A stretch of DNA of 64,000 bases, taken from NCBI RefSeq assembly GCF_000787575.1, contig NW_012236527.1:124001-188000 (forward strand), read 5' to 3'. Positions 55,001 through 64,000 of the stretch are shown piece by piece. Positions within the stretch are counted from its first letter, which is position 1. Each line of letters begins with the position of its first letter. The DNA comes from Acytostelium subglobosum LB1 (Eukaryota; Evosea; Eumycetozoa; Acytosteliales; Acytosteliaceae). The translations under genes were made by a program, and so were the position numbers. The notes below the pieces were generated by a model. That model ran no database searches, was not told the origin of the DNA, and saw nothing but the letters and a program-made list of their open reading frames with translations.

Positions 55001-58000
55001 ACTGCCGGCACAGTCGCTGTCTTGGATGCCGTTCTGGGCTACCAGTTCATCCAGGGCGACGTCTCATTGTTGCTCCAGTCAGGCTTTGGCGCTCCAAAGT
55101 GCAAGTCCTACGACCAGACCGGCATCACCGGTTGCGTCTTTGGCGACAATGAAGTCAACAGGAACATGCTCCACGCCACCCTCCAGCCAGGCAACTACAC
55201 GCTCTACGCCTACGCACCCGACGCAATGTACAACTCGACCTGCGCCGTCTTTGACATGTCTGTGCAGATCTCCTACGCCTACGCTGACGAGGACTACTTC
55301 AACTGCGACGGTGACATCCTGCCCTCCAACCTCGACAACACCGAGTTCCTCTATGGCAACTACATGCACATCCAGGATACCTACTTGATGGACCCACTGC
55401 ACAACAACTTCACATTCTACCTGCAGAAGCAGAGCTTCATCCGTATCGCCGTGCAGCAGGACAATGCCAACCTCACGCTCACACTCAAGAACACAGACAA
55501 TGCCAACATGCAGATCGTCGCGGATAATGGCTTGATCTTTGAGCACATCGCCGCCGGCAACTATCTCGTGATTATCGATTCGGACTTCGTGGCCACCAGC
55601 ACAAACTTCTGTCCACTGCTCAACCTTGAGATGTCCGTCGAGCAGGACAAGCTCGTGCCACAATACCCGCCACTGTGCCCTGACGACGGCAAGGACGACC
55701 TGCCACTCATCCCCCACTTCAACGTGCCATTCATCTTTGAGAACGGCACTGCCAACCGCACTATCTTCTACACGTTCTCATCGAGTGCCGTCATCGCCCT
55801 GTACACATTCAACCTATCGCAGGTCACCAACCTGTACACTGCTGTGGCCAGCGACTTCCTCAGAGCGGACCTGCGCGTCAACATCTACCGCTACCCCAAG
55901 AGTGGCGTGCCCACGATAATGCTCAACGGCCAGCACGACTATAACTACAACTCGCTTGATGTCGACCTCGACCCAGGTAGATACCAGGTCAAGATTGAGC
56001 GTGTGCTCACTCCGCGCACTGTCACCGGCCTCAACTGTATCAACTTTGAGTTCGAGTTTGAACTGCTACCACTGGCCATCGCTGATCTGTGTGACGGAGA
56101 ACACGTGCCACTGTCACTCAACTCGCTGCGTTTCCTCGGCGTCGAAGGCCGCATGCACTACCAGTCGTCCAACCTCATTATCCCATATTCCGGCCAGATC
56201 TACACAAAGTCCGACATCCCCTTCCAGGTGCCCACCCCTTCGGTCATTCGTGTCTTCTCATCGCCCAACCTCGTCGACGTGGACCTGAAGCTGATCGACC
56301 CATCCAACAACCAGGTCATCATCTCGGGTGGCAATGGCATTGGCTCTGAAGAGTCCTTCATCACCACGTTGAAGCCCAACTACCCCTACGTCCTCGAGAT
56401 CCAGTTCTGGCGTTGGGGCAAGGGTCTGCCCAAGTGCAACACATTCAACATGGAGATTGCCATCGCGCCAGCCGTGCCACTGGGACCAACATGTGACAAC
56501 AATGGCAGTCTCTGGCCACCTCCCCTCCCCACGACCATGCCCTCAGACCAGGCCTTCTACTACACAAACATCGGACAAGTCACAACAACCAGATTATTCT
56601 ATCAACAAACAACGACTGGCCTCGCCTCACAGGCCATGCCATTCAGCACGACAGTCACCAGCAACATCCATGTCGAGGTAGGCTACGACTTCCTCAGTGG
56701 CAGTCTTGCGCTCAAGCTTGTCCCCAGCGTCAGCGGCCAGAAGACCATCTACGGCCAGGCCAGACCAAACCGCAACGTCATCGACATTGTTGGCTTGGCG
56801 CCCGGAAAGTACACGCTCTACATCTACGAGCCATTCGCCGCACTCAAGACCATGATGGGCTGCTCAGACTTCAACTTTGAGATGTTTGTCGAGCAATCGG
56901 GCCAGATCAGCCAAGAGAACGGCTTCTACCACATCCTGCCACCAACTCTCGATGCCTACGAGTACCTCCAGTACAACCAGCGCGTGCACCTCCAGGGCGA
57001 GTACTGGATGTTTGATGGAATCCCCGCACACAACCAGCTCACCTTCACACTGCAGACACAGTCAATCTTCAGAGCCCAGGCAGCCGTGCTGCCCACTGAC
57101 CAGACCGATGTGTACACTACCATCGTTTCGCCAATCCTGAAGCTCACTGGCCAGGCCGACCAGCCAGGCGCAATGGTCTTCAAGCTGGACGTCGGCACTT
57201 ACACCTTCACCGTGGCCAACCCCATTGGCATGACCATCGACTCGGCCGTGTCTGTTGACCTCGAGCTGGCCATCGAACCAGTGGACAGTCTTAAGAAAGA
57301 GATTGGCGGCATCGTCCAGCCAGTCACCTGCGCAACCACGTCAATCTCACCAGAGATCTCTGCGACCAACGCCTACAACTTCAATGACATTGTCACCATC
57401 TCGGACAACGATATGCAAACTGGCGGCAAGGTGACCAGCATCAACTTCAACATCCAGGTACCATCACTGCTCTACGTCAAGATAGGCTTCCAGTTCATTC
57501 TGGCCGATCTGAACCTGGAGCTCTACCCAGCCACCGACAATGTCAACCACACACTGATCATTGGCAAGGCCAACCGCAACAACAATGAGATCAACGCCAT
57601 ACTCCAGCCAGGCATCTACGAGCTGGACATTATTAGCTCCATCCCACTTCCCTCTGGCACATTCAGCCAGCACTGCACGCCCTACCACCTCACCATCAAC
57701 CTTGAGTTGGCCACCGACAACAACGACCACGCCGACTGCACCCTCTTTGACCTCGTTCCATGGGACCTGTCGTCGAGCACCACCGAACAATTTGGTGGTC
57801 CCATCGACGGCTCTGGCACGCTGAACCTGTTTGGTGACTCCTTCCTCATGCCCGCCAACTCTCCTGCCAACTACAACATCTCAATGCGTCTGAACCAGGC
57901 GTCACTTGTCAGCGTCTACACCAAGGAGACCTCACTCGTGTCAATTGACTACGACGTCTTTGATCAACAGTCTGGCTCAATGGTGCAGCAGATCATCTAC

Positions 58001-59875
58001 AACACTGGAACGCACGGTAACAACCAGCGTGCAGCCACCTTCCTTGTTGGCCCCGACACCTACGCTGGCAACGGACTGCTCTACAGATTGCAGATGCAGT
58101 ACACTGGAAAGACTAAAGACAACTGTCCCTCGTTCGAGATGCAAATCAACATCAAGCCACTGGCCATGATCCAGAGCGACCTCAGCTGCCCACCCTCGTT
58201 CAACCCATCGATGCCCACCACCAATGTGCAGCTCAACAGTGCTGGATACGCTCAGCAGTACCTCACATCCTTCTTCCCCGGCTCGTACCTGTCGCCATTC
58301 CTCGCGCAGCAATCTGGCTTCAAGTACAACATCACATTCTCTGTTGACAAGGTCTCTCGAATGGAAGCATTGTTCAGCTACAACGCTGGCGCCAGCGACT
58401 TCATCCTGACCATCTACAAGAAGACTTTCAACACCGCCACCAACAGGACTTCGCTTTCACAGATCGGAGTTGGTGACTGGTCGTCCCAGTACACCACTGG
58501 TGCAACCACGCTCACACAGACACTCACCAGCTCCAGATTGAACGCTGGCGACTACCAACTGGTCATTAGCCACCCGCCCCTGGCCCAACAATTCACCACA
58601 CCAGCCATCTACAACACGCTCTGCATGCCATTCATCTACTCATTGTTGATCATGGATGCTTCCGTGGCCTACGTGGGTTCAGTTGTGCCACCCAGCGCGA
58701 TCAACCTGTCCCCATCGTCTGACCTCAACCTGCAGATCACCTTCTCGGAGAAGTTCTACGCCACCAACAAGCAGCTGGTCACATGTAACGCCAATGGTGC
58801 CAACACGTTGATGCAGGCATTCTACCTGTACGACAAGCAGACCTCGAGCAGCATTGCCCCCAAGCTGGCCATCTGTGACTCTGACGATGGTACCAAGTGG
58901 GCTCTTTACTTCTCTGCTCAGTCCAACTTTGTCTCCCAACACACCTACCTGCTGTCCCTCAAGCCAGGTGTGCTCTTTGACGATGGTGGCAAGGAGGCCG
59001 TGTTGCCACCACAGCACCAGTTCAGCATGATCGATGCCACCTGCTCTAACAATGGTGTGTTCAAGGACAACAACTGCAACTGCACCACTGGCTACACTGG
59101 CGACGTTTGCAACATCTGTGAGGCAGGCTACATGCAGAAGAACCAGGGCGACAAAATCATCTGTATCACCAACCCATGCAGCACGTACGATATCTGTGGC
59201 TGCATGCCCGGTACCAACGGATCCTCCTGCACACCAGTCGGATTGTGTTCACCAACCGATCAGGGCACTGCCGTGTGCCAATGCAACAAGGCCTACGCTG
59301 GTGCACACTGCGAGACCTGTGCCACAGGCTACGCCAACTTCCCCTACTGCACAGCAGCATTTGAGTGCGATGGTGGTTGTGGCAAGGGATCGTGCGACCA
59401 CAGCAATGGCCAATGCAAGTGTCCAAGCAACTACGTCGGCGCACACTGCGACACATGTGCGCCAGGCTACTCTGGCAGCGACTGCAAGCGAGACGGATCG
59501 TCAGCCATTCTTGCGCTGGAGATCATTGGAGGACTGTTGGCCGGTGCTCTTCTGATCGGTGTTGCCGGATGTCTCATCCGTCAACGCTTCAGAAATGGAG
59601 TGTCCAGGTACAAGATGCTTCCCAAGTTTGAGATCGACGACGATGGACAAGGATCCAAGTTCCCCGGTCTCTACGACGACAATGACAACAACAACAATAG
59701 TGACGATGACAACAACACCTACTCTGTCAACAAAGCACCGAGCGATGGCAAGAAGCACGTGTTCAACTTTACCAACCGATCAACATCCATTATGGACGAC
59801 AGTGATGAAGAGGAAGAGGGTGTTGTACATTCACCATCATCATCAACATCAAAGAGAACGTTTAACATTCAATAA
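49020..59875 (+). CDS. giant EGF-like repeat cell-surface protein, single membrane span
   Basis: Five exons (49020-49362, 49454-49584, 49674-49951, 50034-50406, 50491-59875) give about 3,500 residues. ATG 49020 precedes a signal peptide (MVYAVVVALVVLTCSGLTLA). Most of the protein is a tandem array of beta-rich modules of roughly 110-130 residues with recurring PSxxRVYVxPxxxDIDLWLY, PGDYxLxFxFW and CxxFxxExAI signatures. At about 53.75-54.43 kb an Ig-like segment (LPPGGFNLLPNQPISLSIHF) and an EGF-like region (CNGHGTCNLAKGDTNCQC) close the first half. The second half repeats the plan, ending in a similar Ig-like segment, several EGF-like modules at 59.03-59.50 kb and a membrane helix (LEIIGGLLAGALLIGVAG), then an acidic Asn-rich tail. 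The frame shifts by +1 near 54970, probably one indel. An adhesion or receptor role is inferred. Confidence 0.85.
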
Positions 59876-59986
59876 TAATAATTGCTACAAATAATATATA
59901 ATATATACATCATCGAATAAATAAATACCATATTTGATACAACATCCTGTCATTCTAAGAAGTTTAGATCTGTAAGTTAACAAGGA
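59876..59986. terminator. 3' flank with poly(A)-type signals
   Basis: Short A+T-rich spacer after the giant gene, with AATAATAATT directly after the stop and AATAAATAAATA at about 59916-59927, consistent with 3'-end formation. Confidence 0.4.
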
Positions 59987-60548
59987 ATGAGAAGACTGAA
60001 AGTCCACAATATAATTAGTCATAATGTAATGGCTACTAGTAATACTGAGTATTATAACATTGACCATCTTGGTACAGACATTAATATGATGAATGAAGTT
60101 GGTATCCAAGATTATAAAAAGAATAACTCTTTAATTTCCGAAACAAATAATAATATAATGACAAAGAACAATGAAGTTACTGTTATCATCAATATGAATA
60201 ACAAAAGACCACGACTAGACAATGAATCATCTACTCCAGAGCCACCTTTTAAACAAAGTCGGTACTCTAATATTGATAGTCATTTACCTGAATTTTCAGA
60301 CGTGGCTTGTTTCGAAGACTTGAGGGTATTCGTAGGGACACAACTGGATGAAGATGATATAGAACATTGTTGTAAGTTGGCGATAAATAGAACAATGGCC
60401 AGCATACTTGAACAAAATTCCAGATGTAGAAGTAGATAGAGAATACCGACTTTGGATTTTATTCGATAATGATCATCATTCCAATGACGGCCATTCAAAT
60501 ATTAGAATAGGAGTTAATTCAATTCAAGAAGTAGGAAATGAGGCTTAA
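59987..60548 (+). CDS. hypothetical protein with an apparent frame break
   Basis: From ATG 59987 (MRRLKVHNIISHNVMATS) the first frame encodes an Asn-rich segment, then RPRLDNESSTPEPPFKQSR and FEDLRVFVGTQLDEDDIEHC. It ends early at 60437-60439, while the +1 frame continues convincingly as KIPDVEVDREYRLWILFDND and ends GVNSIQEVGNEA with TAA at 60546-60548. The joined length is about 186 residues, one base off a multiple of three. No family was recognised. A second Met (MATSNTEYYNIDHL) is an equally good start. Confidence 0.45.
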
Positions 60549-61047
60549 ACACATCACAACCCATCATCCTATCAACTACTCAAACACACTGCACTCCCCA
60601 ATCAGTCAGTCAACCAAACTACTACGTGTCGACTGACGAAACGAAAGGTAGTTGTCTAACAACTTTTCTCTGATTGCACTAGCTTTGCAATCGTCCAAAC
60701 CCACGCAATGATCTTGTCCAATCTTATCTCACTCTATTTATTAAAAAATAATATTTATAATAATCCTTTGAAAGTTGCATTTCTGTGGTCCTCAACACAC
60801 ACACGTGTGCAGATATTTGTTGCCTCAAGAATTAATTAATCGACTTCGTCAGGGCCAACGACATATTTGACAAGTTTGATCAAAGACATCACTCATTCAC
60901 ACACACACACACACACAAAGATAGACATACATACATATATATATATATATATAGTTATACAAATAGATCGAGATAAAGACGAATATAGGAGCATGCTTGT
61001 ACATTGAAACATATCTAGATTAGAAACAACACAATATTTAAAGAAAG
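60549..61047. other. intergenic region, promoter of the sulfotransferase gene
   Basis: About 500 bp with a (CA)n run at 60897-60917 and a TATATATATATATA run at 60936-60952 upstream of the sulfotransferase start. No gene recognised. Confidence 0.45.
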
Positions 61048-62517
61048 ATGGCACTAGCAATGGTAGAGAAGAAACAGATAATATACTTCTTGGTGTTGGT
61101 GTTTGTTGGAATCATCGGATTTCAAATATATATGACAACAACCGAAGCTGGCAACAATAGTAATAACAACAATAATAATGGTGGTGGCCTTATCAACACA
61201 AACAGCAACTCAATGAGAACATTGGATCAGTTGCTGGAAATACAGAAACAACAACAAGAGACATTGAAGGAGCTGTCGGCGAGGATCGCCCATCTCTCTC
61301 AGAACAATGGCCAGCCCAATCAACCACACCAGCCCGAGCAACCACATCAACCACACAATGGCAAGTCTGGCGTGCTTAGGAAGAAGGAGTTCTTGTCCAA
61401 GGAGGACCACGCCAACATTACGGCGCAAATAGAGGCTAGACGCAAGAGCACCACACAGAAGATCCCCAACACATGCATGCCCATCACCGAGGGCAAGCAG
61501 GTGTGTCTTCCCAACTTCATCGTGATTGGCTCAATGAAGGCCGGCACCACATTCCTAGACTTTTACATCCAGACGCATCCACTGGTGGCCAAGCACACCA
61601 AGAAGGAGATCTGGTACTTCAACAGCTTCTACTACAAGGGTATCCAGTTCTATGGCGACCACTTTGAGCCTGCCATCGCAGGCGGCAGCAAAGAGCAGTC
61701 CAAACTCATTGGCGAAGCCACGCCATTCTATGTAAATAATCCGTTCACGGCGCAGCGCATCTTCTCCACACTTCGCAGCGTCAAGTTGATCCTCATGTTG
61801 CGCGACCCAGTGGACCGCGCACTCAGCCAGTACCACTTCTCGCTAAAGTGGATGGAGGACAACAGAAACCGCAATGAAGCTGCCACACTTGTCAAGCCCC
61901 TGTCATTCGACGACATGGTGCGCGAGGAGATCGATGTGATCGACACGTGCGTGCGAGGCCAGGAGCGCTACAAAGCAGCGCTCGATGAGTGGAAGCTGAC
62001 GGCTGGACCGGACGACTCGTTCGATCTTGAGAACCCGTACTTCCAGCTGCACAACGATAAGAACTGGACATTCTATGCCGAGTGCAAGAAGTGCGACAAG
62101 TGTTTCCAGACTGGCAACATGTTGCACGCCTCTGGTCACCCCACCTTTGGTATGTTGGCTAAGTCACTCTACTATGATCAGTTGGAGCACTGGCTCAACT
62201 ACTTCCCATTGGACCAAATTCACATCGTCCGTTATGAGGACATTGCAAATCAACCAGAGAAGGGTATGTATAAGACAGATGGATACAAGGATAATCACTT
62301 TGATGGATACTAACTTACAACTTACAACTTAGTGATGAGTGATGTGGAACTATTTTTGGGACTGCCAGAGTATGATTATGGAGAGTTTAGACCAAAGAAT
62401 GTTGTTCCACATGGACCTATGAACAATGATACTCGCGCGATGCTAGTAGAATACTTTAGACCACAGAATGAGAAGCTGTACAAGCTATTGAACCGCGACT
62501 TTGGATGGGCAAAATAA
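61048..62517 (+). CDS. Golgi-type carbohydrate sulfotransferase
   Basis: Two exons (61048-62263, 62333-62517) give 466 residues. It is a type II membrane protein: a short cytoplasmic N-terminus, a helix at residues 11-29 (IIYFLVLVFVGIIGFQIYM), an Asn-rich and coiled-coil stem, then the catalytic domain. The 5'-phosphosulfate loop IGSMKAGTT (about 157-165) and the 3'-phosphate motif LMLRDPVDRALSQYH mark a PAPS-dependent sulfotransferase. Four Cys in CKKCDKC plus an upstream pair (CMPITEGKQVC) suggest disulfides. The overall layout resembles heparan- and chondroitin-type sulfotransferases; the acceptor glycan in this amoeba is unknown. Secreted or surface proteins of the window could be clients. 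Confidence 0.93.
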
Positions 62518-62661
62518 ACAGTGACTGTCAAACACATATTATCAACCATGATCAATATATTGATTGGATTGGATTGGGATTGGATTTAGAATAATACATT
62601 TGTGTACAATATAGTGTATTTATAATATAATATAATATAATGATTGTTGATCTAACAAACA

Positions 62662-63084
62662 TTATGATATGACGAATACCAGGAGACCGCCAATGATGGC
62701 AGCAAATATAAGACTATCGAATGATAGTTTGTCTTTTCTTTGTTGGTCCAATGACATCTTTTGTTTGATGGACCTTATAGTGTTCATTTCCATGTCAATT
62801 TCAGACATGTTAACTGTAATTGTGTTGTTGGTGTTGTTGATATCGGTGGAATTCTTTATGTTTGAGTGTGATGAGTTTGCAAGTGTAATTAATTGTGTTG
62901 TTGTATTTTGTACTTTATGTATTGAAATGGATATATTCCAACTACTACCATTCTTAATACTACTGCTACTACTGGAGCAGTTTGAGAGTTGATAAGTATC
63001 TATATGTTTGGCTGGGTTGTGGATAAGAGTTAGATGTCTGTTTGTCTATGTGAATGTGAGCTTAAGAAGTATTACACATACCAT
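62662..63084 (-). CDS. tail-anchored small membrane protein, unknown
   Basis: Minus-strand model with an ATG-only first exon (63084-63082) and a second exon 63045-62662, giving 128 residues. The second exon is open throughout: TNRHLTLIHNPAKHIDTYQL, a Ser/Asn-rich middle, then VNMSEIDMEMNTIRSIKQKM, a basic stretch, and a C-terminal membrane helix (LIFAAIIGGLLVFVIS) ending at TAA 62662. The pattern is that of tail-anchored ER or vesicle proteins, with a SNARE-like spacing of hydrophobics before the helix, but no family is confirmed. The proposed intron is only 36 nt, short for this genome, so the 5' end is uncertain. An internal Met (MSEIDMEM) would give 48 residues. Confidence 0.5.
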
Positions 63085-64000
63085 AACTACAATGAATATT
63101 ACAACAACAAATGAATGTTAAAGTAAGTAGTATTATATATTTGTATGATTTGGATGATAGAGAGAGGTCAAACATGTTTAATTTAATCAAACACAAAATG
63201 TTAAGTTTACTATATATGTATATGTTTACTAAATATGTTATGTATGTTGATGGATTGGATGTGAAGGTGAAGATGGTAGAAGTGTCCTTTGCTAGAGTTG
63301 TTGTCTCATAAAAGATACTAGTAGTAATAGTTATTTAAAAAAGGATAATTTGAAAAAAATGGATACGGATATGGATACTTATAAGGTCATGCTAGTATGC
63401 CTATGATTACAGACTCCTGTGTGTCGACGAGCATGGTCTGATACTGATTGATGGGCGCCAACAATAATACAATGGCGAGGGGTACGCGACTTGAAAGTAT
63501 CCTCATTTTTGAGGATTGAGTGTTTGTGACCCCGTTGTCTGAGAGCATTCCCCCAACACACAACACAACTACACCTGTCCCCGCGAAACTAAGTGATCGG
63601 CGGTGTGCTATGTTTGTTATTGTTGCCTGTCTCTTCGTGTACATGTAAAACATACATCTATACATGTCATGTATAATAATACATATTGACAATACCCCTT
63701 AGTGCCAGCATTGCAATAAATGCAGAATTGACCATATTGAATAATTATGTTGAGTCTTCAAACAAACAAAGGTCGAAGGATGAACACTTGGTGTACTCAA
63801 GAGGATGATGACCCTTGTGCACGTACAAGACAAGATCTTGTTTGAGGCAATAAGGTCTGAACCAAGTTCGATAGAGACGGAGAGATTTGAATCAGGAGAT
63901 TGACAAATTGGCGCCAAAATATTTTGTCAATTAGTTATTTGATTGATTTTTTGTTGTTGTTGTTTTGAACTGATGGTTGGGGGAGTGGAAAAAACACAAC
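63085..64000. other. terminal intergenic region
   Basis: About 915 bp to the window edge with no supported gene. It contains a 7-bp stem atcctca/tgaggat (63499-63516). Near the right end there is an inverted pair attgacaaa/tttgtcaat (63899-63931) enclosing the perfect palindrome ttggcgccaa (63908-63917), which matches the E2F consensus. Short open frames on both strands lack support. Confidence 0.5.

Noticed and set aside
54940-55010. A small intron explaining the frame break in the giant gene
   Set aside because: No GT..AG pair of credible length (40 nt or more) restores the frame while keeping the conserved-looking residues on both sides; both frames are open across the region, as expected for a single indel.
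62669-62992. 107-codon plus-strand frame rich in hydrophobic residues
   Set aside because: It is the antisense of a better supported minus-strand gene with a Ser/Asn-rich body and tail anchor; apparent hydrophobicity comes from complementing Asn/Ser/Thr codons.

Overview
The window looks like nuclear DNA of a social amoeba (dictyostelid). Genes are compact, with many short introns that carry CAAT/TCAA tetranucleotide runs. Coding DNA is much richer in G+C than the intergenic DNA. Asn/Gln runs are common in the proteins, and there are F-box-like and FNIP-repeat proteins, an IPT/TIG surface protein and an UNC-104-type kinesin. G+C in the coding parts seems higher than in Dictyostelium discoideum, so another dictyostelid genus is more likely; the species cannot be settled from the sequence. 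A run of 100 Ns at 458-557 marks a scaffold join, so this is a draft assembly. All introns below were inferred by eye from GT..AG borders that keep the reading frame.

Layout. 1-4.6 kb: fast-evolving F-box/LRR-like genes, some broken, around the scaffold gap. 4.8-8.0 kb: a three-exon gene joining a SAM-like domain, a PD-(D/E)XK-nuclease-like core, an acidic stretch and Lys/Ala/Pro repeats; then a 162-bp tandem array of palindromic elements; then an alpha-kinase pseudogene; then a cluster of hairpins. 8.3-20 kb: housekeeping and signalling genes (KDEL receptor, BAR-domain protein, spliceosomal MFAP1, a RhoGAP fused to WD40 repeats) and an IPT/TIG transmembrane protein. 20-31.7 kb: FNIP protein, a secreted G8/CEMIP-like protein, a small secreted Cys-rich protein, an NTF2-like protein and a second group of F-box-like genes and fragments with a repeat pair. 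31.7-48 kb: HSD17B10-type dehydrogenase, a small membrane protein, an ADF-H protein, kinesin-3, a RhoGAP, an RRM protein, and a scaffold protein with a beta-sandwich, coiled coil and two SH3 domains. 49-60 kb: one giant cell-surface protein of about 3,500 residues, built as two similar halves ending in EGF-like modules and a single membrane helix. 60-64 kb: a small unknown gene, a Golgi-type sulfotransferase and a tail-anchored small protein.

Functional themes are cytoskeleton and membrane traffic (kinesin-3, two RhoGAPs, BAR, ADF-H, SH3 scaffold, KDEL receptor) and the cell surface or matrix (giant EGF protein, IPT/TIG protein, G8 protein, sulfotransferase). The most unusual items are the nuclease-like SAM protein with its neighbouring palindromic array, the SH3 scaffold with an aegerolysin-like N-terminus, the RhoGAP-WD40 fusion, and the duplicated giant surface protein. 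Several genes carry apparent frame breaks, which are either real decay or assembly indels. No tRNA, rRNA, CRISPR array or intact mobile element was recognised.
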